64,000 nt of DNA from positions 1,240,001-1,304,000 of the forward strand of contig OZ242170.1 in NCBI GenBank assembly GCA_965205545.1, given 5' to 3'. The notes beneath the pieces are model-generated. The model was not told the origin of the DNA, ran no database searches, and worked only from the letters and a program-made list of their open reading frames with translations. The stretch's first letter is position 1. Each line of letters begins with the position of its first letter. The position numbers and the translations under genes are program-made. Below, in pieces: positions 17,801 through 26,135 of the stretch. The DNA comes from Bin55 sp965205545. Its GTDB lineage: Bacteria; Pseudomonadota; Gammaproteobacteria; Pseudomonadales; Azotimanducaceae.

Positions 17801-18868
17801 ATGTACGAAACGACGCAATACCCAATTCGTCCAGCATTGAAGTACGCCCACGAGTCCGTGTGGAAGCGAATCGCCGAAACTGGTTCGTATTGGTCCGGTG
17901 CAGATCGAGTTGCCATGGTCTACGAAGGAAGGGCTTCACTGTCATGCGGTCTCTGCCAAGATCGTGCAGATGCGCTATCGCCTAACGCCGTGTCAGGGGA
18001 TCACGATTCGGTTTCGCAATTGCCACGTGTGGTCGTTGACCTCATACATCGGTTACGAACCGACCCAGGACGATTTACGAAAAAAGTCTTCGACCAGTTC
18101 TGTGAAGGCTATTCGACCCAGCAGTATGTAGAGATCGTCAGCGTTGTCGCGAGCAGCGTGATCATTGACACCATGCATTCTTGCCTTGGGTTGGAATTGC
18201 CCGATGTTGAACAACCCGACTTACGAACTCCACCCGGATGTGAACCGGCTCTCGTGGAAGACGGAGGAGCGTGGCTGCCATTGGGCCAACGTGATCAAAG
18301 TAGATCCGACCTAGGATTCAGGAGGGTTCCCAACATATTGCGCGCCATGGGGTCAGTTCCATCGGCAGTATCGTTGTTCTTCACGTGCTTTCGCAACCAC
18401 TACTCAATGATGGGCGTTCCACTGGACTTGCAGGCATCTCAGTGCGAATTCATTGCAGCGCGAGTCTCCGCGCTGAATGAGTGCTTCTACTGAACGAGTT
18501 CGCATGCATTGATGCTCCGTGAGAGCAGCCAAGACGAAGGGTTTGATGCGAATTTGAAAGCGGTGATGAACGATAGGGGGGATCCCGGGGTTCTACATGC
18601 GGACATGCTCCGAAAATTGGCCGAGAGTACGCTCCAAGGAAGTTGGGACGACCTTGCAAGGCATCGACAGGAATCCGCAAAACTATTGGGAATTCAATCG
18701 ATGGTGGATGCATTGTCGGTAGTGTGCGGATTCAATGGGATCACGCGGGTGGCGGACGCGACCGGCATTCCCATCGATTACTACGAAGATGAGCTCGGCA
18801 AGAACATTCGTAGCCGGATCGGCGTCGACGCATTTCAATACGCCGAAAAATCCGCACGCTACGGGTGA
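17801..18868 (+). CDS. AhpD/carboxymuconolactone-decarboxylase-like candidate selenoprotein (in-frame TGA)
   Basis: The frame from ATG 17801 stops at TGA 18491-18493, but the same frame continues uninterrupted to TGA 18866-18868, giving 355 residues if the first TGA is read. The join reads NEC-F-Y-U-T-S-S-H: Cys228, TGA at 231 and His235 fit the CxxC...H redox motif of AhpD-like proteins, with TGA exactly at the second Cys. The part after the TGA is typical family sequence (DALSVVCGFNGITRVADATG), so the ORF is one protein, not two. A second pair, C49-G-L-C52, lies near the N-terminus. A SECIS-like hairpin begins 15 bases after the TGA. AhpD-like CxxU selenoproteins are known from marine data. 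A nonsense mutation or sequencing error (TGC to TGA) is the alternative. No sel genes are in this window. Confidence 0.72.
18509..18532 (+). promoter_or_regulatory. Candidate bacterial SECIS hairpin
   Basis: Stem TGCTC/GAGCA (18513-18517 with 18523-18527) closes a five-base loop CGTGA with a G at loop position 2. Below an A/GC internal loop, TTG/CAA extends the helix. The apical loop starts 24 bases after the TGA, inside the range reported for bacterial SECIS elements, which require a small stem with G early in the loop. It lies within coding sequence, as bacterial SECIS elements do. Predicted by eye only. Confidence 0.5.
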
Positions 18869-18876
18869 CCGTAGCG
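18857..18876 (+). terminator. Perfect hairpin spanning the stop codon of the AhpD-like gene
   Basis: CGCTACGG and CCGTAGCG form an 8-bp perfect stem around the loop GTGA, and that loop contains the final TGA (18866-18868). The sequence after it is T-rich only in a broken way (TCTTATTCTC), so it may be a weak terminator or an mRNA 3' end stabiliser between this gene and the convergent ankyrin gene. Confidence 0.5.
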
Positions 18877-18934
18877 ATGATCTTATTCTCGACTGATCAA
18901 TAGCAACTCCAACGTTCGGCGCGTTGGGTCCGGA

Positions 18935-19975
18935 TCAGATTGCGCGCAACTCCTCAACCAGCCTCGGTTGGTTCTTCGCGATCCTCTCGATGTGCCCCCA
19001 GTTCTCAGAATTTGGCTTTGCACCTAATTCAAGCAGGCGTCTCAAACTTGCGGGCCTCCACACGTGGATCGCATAGCCTAAGGGGCTTTCATGGTCTTGT
19101 CCGGCCAATAGATCCGGCTCTCGAGCTATTGCTTCGTCAATCCGCGACAGTCGTTCAAGAACAATCGCCGATTCAAGCGATTCCCGAGCCCCATATGAGA
19201 TAAGCGCTTCAACTACTGATTGACTGCATTCCTGGGAAAGCATGTGCAGACAGGCAGTAGATAGCGCAGTCTGACCGTCTCCACACGGAATGTTCGGATT
19301 CGCACCGAGTTCCAAGAGAGTTGTAACCGCCTCGTCGTGTCCATTTCGTGCTGCATGAAACAGTGCCGTGCGATTTGCCGCGTCAAAGCTATTGACGTCA
19401 ACCGACTTTTCCGTGATCCAGCGATTGATGGCTTCATGGTCGCCAAGTGCTGCCGAGGTGTGAAGATCAATCGTTGCATTGTGATTGCGAAGCAGTTGTA
19501 CGATTTCCAATGCGGGTTTCTCTTTCCACGGACCCGCATGCATGGCGAGATGTATTGGAGTGGAAAACCTGTTATTCATGGCGTCAACGTTTACGCCCCG
19601 TTGACAAAGCAGTACTGCTAGTTCCACATTGCCACGCTCTGCCGCTGCGTGAAGCAAGGTGTTGCCCTCGTCATCCCGTACATCCATAAGAGCAGGGTTG
19701 CGATTGAGCTGGTCGGAGATTGCCGCACTCTCGTTGAGGAATGCAAGAGCAAAAACACTGGGTTCGACATCTTTGCTCAATATCTCGCGTATCACCGACT
19801 TGTAGCGATCTGTGCGCCCCGAAAACCCATACCTGGCGATTTGCATGAGTATGCGACCAAGTTCGTCCTGAGAGAAGCCCTCCCAATCACTGAACTCCTC
19901 AACAATCTCAAGCAACCTGTCACGATCATCTGAAACTAACGCTTCACTGATCGCGTTGGCAACGGATTTCGACAT
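18935..19975 (-). CDS. Ankyrin repeat protein
   Basis: A 346-residue soluble protein with about five ankyrin repeats in the middle and C-terminal parts. GNTLLHAAAERGNVELAVLL, the following STPIHLAMHAG repeat, NRTALFHAARNGHDEAVTTL, a GQTALSTACLHM repeat and a final LRRLLELGAKPN are the clearest. The first ~95 residues are helical and unrelated to ankyrins. There is no signal peptide, so it is probably cytosolic and mediates protein-protein contacts. It lies 11 bp downstream of the methyltransferase gene on the same strand, so the two are probably co-transcribed. Partner unknown. Confidence 0.87.
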   Translation of the reverse strand: MSKSVANAISEALVSDDRDRLLEIVEEFSDWEGFSQDELGRILMQIARYGFSGRTDRYKSVIREILSKDVEPSVFALAFLNESAAISDQLNRNPALMDVRDDEGNTLLHAAAERGNVELAVLLCQRGVNVDAMNNRFSTPIHLAMHAGPWKEKPALEIVQLLRNHNATIDLHTSAALGDHEAINRWITEKSVDVNSFDAANRTALFHAARNGHDEAVTTLLELGANPNIPCGDGQTALSTACLHMLSQECSQSVVEALISYGARESLESAIVLERLSRIDEAIAREPDLLAGQDHESPLGYAIHVWRPASLRRLLELGAKPNSENWGHIERIAKNQPRLVEELRAI

Positions 19976-19986
19976 GTGCCCTACAC

Positions 19987-21063
19987 CTAAGGTCGGATCT
20001 CGTAGTACGAATTTGTGGCATTTTCGTATTCAAGCTTGCGAAATCGCCCGAAACCGGCCTCGGCAGCCATTGTTCGTGCCACTTGTTCATTGAACCCCAG
20101 CGTTCCTAGGCCCGCTCCGTTCGGCGTTGACATCGCCGACGACATGCAAACAAGGAGAGAAAAACCATACATGAGAAAAGCACTTGGATTGTCCGCCAAA
20201 TTTTCTGCAAACGTTGGAAACGACCGAATATCGGAACACAACCACCTCCCGTCGGGCCGAATGGCATTTCGAATGTCCGTCAGTAGTTGTGCAGGAAATG
20301 GAACGTCATGGACGACGTCGAAAGTGCAGATTAGATCGATCGATTGATCCGTAGGGAGAGGATTCTCGTTGACATCGCAAATTGAAACATTTGCAACAGG
20401 CGCCTGAGAGAGATTCTCTCGAGCTCTAACGAGCGCGTGTTCAGAAATCTCATATCCGAAAAATTGGGAATTTGGATATTCCTTCGCCATGTTGAGCAGG
20501 GCAACTCCTGCTCCACAACCTACGTCAGCAACGCGTATTCCGTTCTCTAGAAGTTCACAGAGACCTTCCATTTCCGGCAGAATCTTTGATACCAACAGGA
20601 ATCGAGGAACGAAGTTGTTCAGGCTTTCTATCGCGTGAGCACAACCTGGTCCGTGGTCGTCGTAGCTCAATCCAAGGCCAGTCCTAAACGCATCGGGAAG
20701 CCTATCAACGGACCGGTGAAGAACGTCGTAAACAGCAAATCCTGATGCGAAGTAGTATGGACTCTCCGTATTACATAGAACCTCGTAGGCTTCCGCAGAG
20801 ATGGAAAACTCATCTGTCGATGGATCGTACTCAAGCTGACTGGCGCAAGCCTGATGACGCAACCACTCTCTAACCCAACGCTCGTTCAAACCAATTGCGT
20901 TTGCCAAACTCTCGCTAGTCGATGGGCCACATTCATTGAGCTTGCGATACAGTCCCAGTCGGTCGCCAATAAGCGATAGGCTGCAGTTCATTGCTGCAGC
21001 TATGGATTGGGATATTTGCCACGAAAACAGCTCGGTTTTCTTTCGGCTAATGTTCTGATTCAT
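19987..21063 (-). CDS. SAM-dependent class I methyltransferase with winged-helix N-domain
   Basis: About 358 residues from ATG 21063. Residues ~25-90 form a winged-helix/dimerisation domain (GDRLGLYRKLNECGPSTSE, LNERWVREWLRHQ) as in Rv2258c-like and O-methyltransferase-type enzymes. The Rossmann methyltransferase core follows with motif I VADVGCGAGVAL, acidic loop GYEISEHAL and motif IV region DLICTFDVVHDV. The C-terminal GLGTLGFNEQVARTMAAEAGF matches this subfamily. The substrate is probably a small molecule but cannot be named. Same strand as the ankyrin gene, which follows after 11 bp. Confidence 0.87.
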   Translation of the reverse strand: MNQNISRKKTELFSWQISQSIAAAMNCSLSLIGDRLGLYRKLNECGPSTSESLANAIGLNERWVREWLRHQACASQLEYDPSTDEFSISAEAYEVLCNTESPYYFASGFAVYDVLHRSVDRLPDAFRTGLGLSYDDHGPGCAHAIESLNNFVPRFLLVSKILPEMEGLCELLENGIRVADVGCGAGVALLNMAKEYPNSQFFGYEISEHALVRARENLSQAPVANVSICDVNENPLPTDQSIDLICTFDVVHDVPFPAQLLTDIRNAIRPDGRWLCSDIRSFPTFAENLADNPSAFLMYGFSLLVCMSSAMSTPNGAGLGTLGFNEQVARTMAAEAGFGRFRKLEYENATNSYYEIRP

Positions 21064-21203
21064 AAACTCAATTGCGATTTTTCCACATTGCAGGATTAGC
21101 AAACAACGAAACTAGCACGACGATAGATGCGGCTCGATTGGGGCAGTTTCTTATTGCGTACAGCGCAAATCCACAGAATCGAATCAATCTATTGCCAACT
21201 CCC

Positions 21204-22082
21204 CTACAACCGAATAACAGTCGAGACGGAACAGTGATCTGGATGCTCTCCTATGCGCGGTCCTTCCGTCGTGCTACTTGCGGAAATAAGCTCCGCAGCG
21301 GACGTATCCGCCACTATGTGGTCAATTAGTTCATCGAAGCGCGGGTCGCATTTTGTCTCAATACTGTCCGTAACTAGGTGCAGGGAACTCTCCTTTGGGG
21401 ACAGCAGGTTCCATGCCCAATCGTCGGACACTGCTAATCTTCGATTGAAATCTCCCAAGATCAGAAACCTCTCTTGCTCAGACAACCGTTCGTCGCGCCA
21501 CTCGGCAAGTTTTTCTATCTGCTGGCGAAGCGTCTGGCAGGTTTCCTTTCGTTCATCATCCTCATCTTGTTCAGCGCCCCAACAGCCAGACCTGAGATGG
21601 ACAGAAAGCAATCGGACTTCTTTACCTTCGAGAAGAGTTATGTCCGTGCCCCACCTCTGAAAGTCATCATTTAGCCCCAAAACCTCGAAATCGGGATTGC
21701 GACGGTAGGAAATCCCTTTGCGGATTGCAAATCCCGTTCCAAGGTGTCGAAGGTACCGTCCCGACAGGCCCCAGCATTCTCGCAGGTTCTTCATGGGTGG
21801 TCGCTTCGACAATTCAATTTCCCATTCACCACTAGAAAACACCCGCCGCGCCGCAGCTTCATCCTTGACTTCCTGAATGGCAACTACGTCATATTGCATT
21901 TTGTCCACGGTAGACGCAATGTTGTCGTAGTCCGCTTGAGTTCGCGTAATGCATCCTTCGTCGCCGTTCGCATTGAGGTGTTCCAAATTCCATGCTGCAA
22001 CCCGGAGTTCCTTTGCATCAAGGAAACCACAGTAGGCAATGAAAATAGCAGTAGCGGCTAGCCCGATTCCTTTCATTGACAT
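21204..22082 (-). CDS. Secreted endonuclease/exonuclease/phosphatase family protein
   Basis: About 292 residues with an N-terminal signal sequence (GIGLAATAIFIAYCGF) and the EEP fold. The metal and catalytic motifs are AAWNLEHLN, AIQEVKD, ILGDFNRR and EHPDHCSVS, in the usual order and spacing. It should hydrolyse phosphodiesters of DNA or other substrates in the periplasm. Several acidic and Cys residues in the middle (GCWGAEQDEDDERKETC) may form a loop with a disulphide. The ATG could be 22082 or 22076; the frame extends upstream without a signal peptide. Lies 120 bp downstream of the ABC-permease/peptidase fusion gene, same strand. Confidence 0.86.
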   Translation of the reverse strand: MSMKGIGLAATAIFIAYCGFLDAKELRVAAWNLEHLNANGDEGCITRTQADYDNIASTVDKMQYDVVAIQEVKDEAAARRVFSSGEWEIELSKRPPMKNLRECWGLSGRYLRHLGTGFAIRKGISYRRNPDFEVLGLNDDFQRWGTDITLLEGKEVRLLSVHLRSGCWGAEQDEDDERKETCQTLRQQIEKLAEWRDERLSEQERFLILGDFNRRLAVSDDWAWNLLSPKESSLHLVTDSIETKCDPRFDELIDHIVADTSAAELISASSTTEGPRIGEHPDHCSVSTVIRL

Positions 22083-22201
22083 GCTCGTTTTTCGTCGAAA
22101 GATAGAGGTTAACTCATGCATGTTGCAGTTCCTCGACCTCAATCGCATTGGTGTTCAGTCTTTATGCAATGAGTATGCGGCCCAAGATCCAATTGCATTC
22201 C

Positions 22202-25200
22202 TTAGCGAGGGACCCACTTCACAGCATCCGCGTAGACATAGGTACCGTCAGACTCGTTTGAGACTTCGACCGTCGTTGACCCTTCCCCCAGAGCGTACGT
22301 CCCCAAGTCGTTCCACCCCAAATGTCCCAATGCGGCATCAAATGCCACGTCTTGCACATCCGAGCCTTGCAATATACGAAGCTGGTAAGTTCCTTGCTTT
22401 CCCCAGGGTTGCGACTTTGCCGCTGCTTCTCCCATGTATGTCGAGTACATTGTTTCGTAGTTTTCTGCCTGCTTTGGTTCTAGAGGAAGGTGGTAGTAGA
22501 GCTTCCATTCACCCGAGGTAGGCAATGGGGTTTCGAATCGAGCCCAGCCTCCCGATGCTGAACCAATCCCCACTGCGGTCGTACGGCGATAGCGGCCGTG
22601 CGCACCCGAAAGGGTACTTCGCGACCAGATCTGTGGTTCTTTGGACAAGTAAACGTACCTGGGCAATCCTTGATCAAAGTCTGGTGGCGACATGACTCCC
22701 GGTCGCAGCAGGTTTACGAGCAAAAACCCTGCAGGCTGCAACTTGACGTTCGCCACAGAAAACGAGTCGTCGAGGTCATCGACAACAATTTCGACAGAAC
22801 CCGCGGCAAGACTTGCGACCGATTCATTGCTTGATTCACTTGCGTTCAAGTTTGAGGCAGCTTCGATTGGATCGGGCAGTACAACCTCCCATTTGGAGCG
22901 GTTGTACGAAAGGTAGGGTTGAATTGCTACGTACTTCGGCTCTTGAGCTGAAGGTACGGATATCTGTGCCTTGGAATGCGGAGGCACCAAGGTAGCCTTG
23001 CTCGCACTCATAGGAAACATCATCCAATACGACCCTTGCTCCCACACGCTCAGAGCACTAGCGGAGACTACACCAGCCATCGACTCGCTATTTCTTACTA
23101 GCACTTGGATCTGAAACGATGTTGTGCCATCTTCTTCCGACACAGTTTGCACCTCCACATCTTCGACAGTGAATCCCGGAAGTCCACCTTCCAAAATCCA
23201 AGAGTCCAGATGCTCAAGTGCAGGAAGCTCAAGCTCCTTTGCTACTGCTTCGACGTCCTCGAACGTATACGATCGGCCAATACACCTGCGACGAAGCGCA
23301 CCAAGAAACCGACCCGTCGACTCCTCACCAAGCACATCCAATAGCATCGACGAGATCGCCAGTCCTTTCATAGTTAGCACTTTGCGAGCAAAGTGCACAT
23401 CAGTTCGCGAGTCGATCTCAGCCAACGGAATTTGCATAGCTTCCCACCCAGCAATTCGATCCTGAAATTGTTGAGTGGCCAAGTATTGCATCGGATCGGT
23501 CATTCCAGTGTTGGCAAGAGGAATGCTCCTGTTGGTTAGTCGGTTGACCAGTTTGTACCGATCAACGTCCAAGGCAGAGAATACATTTGCCAAGTACCAA
23601 ATTCCGATCTCGCCGTAGCCCATAAGGGCCGAATGAGTCAATTGCCGGATAACGAACTCCAAAGCATGGGCTCCCTCCCCAGTAGGATGTGTTTGAAAGG
23701 AAACGAAATTGCGCCAAAGCTCGTTTCTTAAGCTGCCCCCAAATCGGTCGCTGTCAAGATACGATTGGAGGTAAAACAGATGCGTGAGCGAAATTTGGTC
23801 TTCCTGTTGGAGAACAAACTGCGCATAGCGTTTGAAGAAACGCTCCAATTTCGCTGTCGGCAACGTCCATTCGCGAAACATCAGCACAGATGGTGAAGAC
23901 AAAACACTTTCGAACGGCCACGATCCAGAATAGCCGCGCAGATTGCTCGGGATTTCAACGAGAGAGAACCTTTCAAATGGATAGTCGAGGTCATATTCTT
24001 TCGCCCTCTTTGCCACCGGGTTTACCATGTCGGGCAATCGGTGCATGAATGATGCTGCGTAGTTCAGCGTGTCGGCATGTTCTTTGTGGATTAGTAGTTC
24101 AACCTCAAGACCCTCGATCTGCAGAGACCGTACCTCAAACTCTGCAGCCAAAAATGCGAAATTTGGAACTGGTACTTTTGGCTCAACTTTAAACGTAGTC
24201 CAAGTGTCGGTGGAACTAACTTGGCGTCTACCGGGAACTCCAATGGTCCACCCAGTCGGCACGGTGATGTCTAAGTCGACTTCAAAAAAATCTCTTGGTC
24301 GCATCGAGAGGTCGCCGATTCCGACGTTTGGTCCGGGCATTGGGAGCCAACTTGAGTGAGGCATAAGAGCAACATAAGATCCTTCAAACACTGAAGCGTC
24401 CCTGCCAAGTGCAAGGTAAGGTAGCCCAGCAGCGCGGGGACTATTCCACAAACCAAGTTCATCGTCCAAATATCCAAATTGCTTGTCGGGATTTCCCGTA
24501 ACCACGATTGCCAATTCAACTGTACCTTTAGTAGCTAGTGTTGCCCCGAGCGGTATCTGCAACAATCCATGAACGAACGAGTAGTCCTCAGTATTTTCCC
24601 CCTCAAGCCTAAGTGTTTCTATCTCCATTGCTGGATTGAGTGAAAGGACTAAATTGTCGCGCTGACCCAATTGGGGGAATTGCATCGTGTAGACCAGATC
24701 CATGTCAATTCGCACACCCGGGTCCACCCGTATGGTTCCTTCGATGCTTTCAAGATCGGCAATCGGCACCGAGGAATAGTTGGCGTGATGTTCGGCCCAA
24801 ACCTCTAGCCGATCCTGTGTTTCGAGGTGCCAATGCATTAGTCCTGCGAACGCGGTTGCACCGACTGCAATCAACACGAGTGCACAAGACCACTTCACTG
24901 TCGAACTAACCTCATCTCTACGCTTGGGGAGAGAAAGTGAAGCAACGAGAAGACCTACGGCGACAACGACAATGCCGATTCGATGCAAGACCGTCAATGT
25001 GTGATTCGTTGTCCAAGAGACCAAGTCCGAAGGAAGCTCAGGTAGTAGAGTTCCAACTCCGCTAACGAGTCCAGACATATGAAGTGGAGCTGCCTGTGAA
25101 CACCAGAAATGAGCTATCACCAGAGCAGAACCAACGACGGCGACGATCGCCCGGTTGCTGATATTGGCCGCGAGCAATGCAACGACTGAAACCCAAAAGA

Positions 25201-25696
25201 GCAGACTTGGGGCAACGTCTAGGCACAAGAATAAAGCAGCTTCTGCGGGCATCATGGCTTCGCCAGGAGCACCAGAGGCGAAGGCAATTTGCTGAACGAT
25301 CAGCAACATGGCAATGCTTGCAACCGCCACACCGACCATTACAAGGAAAACCGCTAGTATGCGACCCAATAGCAGTTCATGACTGCGAACCGCATGGGCA
25401 TCTAAGGTCTCCGCAATTCCCACCCCGTTGTCCTTCGACTTCAAATCGCACGCCAAGAAGACTGTGCCCAGACAGAAGGCAACCAAAATCGCATGCCCCA
25501 ATGTCAAGGCGAGGTACTTGACATCGTACAGCCGAGCCACAATCGAGAGAGTGTAGCCAGGACCTTGCGCAAGCCTTAAGGTCCAGTATGCCAGTAGCAC
25601 CGAGCCTATTCCCGCCGCAAGCACTAACCAAATTCTGGAAGACCCCAACTGAACGCGAAGCTCACACAACGCGGATGCTCTCACCTTTGCCAACAT
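22202..25696 (-). CDS. ABC-2 permease / inactive M1-peptidase-like / golvesin-like fusion
   Basis: A 1164-residue membrane protein. The first ~280 residues have about seven membrane helices of ABC-2 permease type, including DNGVGIAETLDAHAVRSHELLLGRIL, which corresponds to the GldF box. Residues ~300-850 resemble the periplasmic M1 aminopeptidase-like module of fused permease-peptidases, but no HExxH is present anywhere; the best-placed segment, THLFYLQSY, has lost Glu and the second His. The last ~130 residues match golvesin/xanthan lyase-type C-terminal domains (YTYQLRILQGSD-like strands, GWNDLGTYALGEG, YVYADAVKW). No ATPase gene is adjacent. It may act with a distant ATPase as an envelope scaffold or exporter; inference only. 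Confidence 0.78.
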   Translation of the reverse strand: MLAKVRASALCELRVQLGSSRIWLVLAAGIGSVLLAYWTLRLAQGPGYTLSIVARLYDVKYLALTLGHAILVAFCLGTVFLACDLKSKDNGVGIAETLDAHAVRSHELLLGRILAVFLVMVGVAVASIAMLLIVQQIAFASGAPGEAMMPAEAALFLCLDVAPSLLFWVSVVALLAANISNRAIVAVVGSALVIAHFWCSQAAPLHMSGLVSGVGTLLPELPSDLVSWTTNHTLTVLHRIGIVVVAVGLLVASLSLPKRRDEVSSTVKWSCALVLIAVGATAFAGLMHWHLETQDRLEVWAEHHANYSSVPIADLESIEGTIRVDPGVRIDMDLVYTMQFPQLGQRDNLVLSLNPAMEIETLRLEGENTEDYSFVHGLLQIPLGATLATKGTVELAIVVTGNPDKQFGYLDDELGLWNSPRAAGLPYLALGRDASVFEGSYVALMPHSSWLPMPGPNVGIGDLSMRPRDFFEVDLDITVPTGWTIGVPGRRQVSSTDTWTTFKVEPKVPVPNFAFLAAEFEVRSLQIEGLEVELLIHKEHADTLNYAASFMHRLPDMVNPVAKRAKEYDLDYPFERFSLVEIPSNLRGYSGSWPFESVLSSPSVLMFREWTLPTAKLERFFKRYAQFVLQQEDQISLTHLFYLQSYLDSDRFGGSLRNELWRNFVSFQTHPTGEGAHALEFVIRQLTHSALMGYGEIGIWYLANVFSALDVDRYKLVNRLTNRSIPLANTGMTDPMQYLATQQFQDRIAGWEAMQIPLAEIDSRTDVHFARKVLTMKGLAISSMLLDVLGEESTGRFLGALRRRCIGRSYTFEDVEAVAKELELPALEHLDSWILEGGLPGFTVEDVEVQTVSEEDGTTSFQIQVLVRNSESMAGVVSASALSVWEQGSYWMMFPMSASKATLVPPHSKAQISVPSAQEPKYVAIQPYLSYNRSKWEVVLPDPIEAASNLNASESSNESVASLAAGSVEIVVDDLDDSFSVANVKLQPAGFLLVNLLRPGVMSPPDFDQGLPRYVYLSKEPQIWSRSTLSGAHGRYRRTTAVGIGSASGGWARFETPLPTSGEWKLYYHLPLEPKQAENYETMYSTYMGEAAAKSQPWGKQGTYQLRILQGSDVQDVAFDAALGHLGWNDLGTYALGEGSTTVEVSNESDGTYVYADAVKWVPR

Positions 25697-26135
25697 CGAC
25701 GACGTGCCTCTAGTGCGTCTGAAGCTCTATACCCTTTGCAAGGAATTGCTTTGAAGTTTGATCCGTAACCGTTAGTCGCAGAAGTTTCAAGCGCTGCCAA
25801 ATTCTGCGAAAGGAATTAGCTACAAAGCCCAACATCTGTTGAGGGTATGTGTGGAGCTTGGGATTGAGTGCAGTCGCATTTAGAGGGAGGACGACTCATT
25901 TGTCAAACGCTCCAGTGTCGTGTGAGTGCCTATCGTACACATGTTTCGCCTCTAAATGGGGAATACGATTGAAAATTTCTACCCATTCATTGCACCTTGG
26001 TATTTACCGCAAACGCGATCTGCTATCCTGTCTACTAACAAGTTCCATTCGTACAAACTTGTCACCTCCAACCTGCTGGCTTCTGCCATGTGTAGACCAG
26101 TGCAAATGTGTTGGGCGTAGGGTGCTCAATCTACC
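25697..26135. other. Intergenic region upstream of ppx
   Basis: About 440 bases between the divergent permease fusion and ppx genes. No coding sequence, RNA gene or repeat is evident. Presumably carries both promoters, but I could not pick convincing -35/-10 pairs. Confidence 0.45.

Noticed and set aside
18509..18868. The open frame starting at TTG 18509 as a separate 119-residue gene
   Set aside because: It is in phase with the upstream frame and completes a single CMD-family protein; treating it as a separate gene ignores the shared CxxU...H motif. No ribosome site precedes it.
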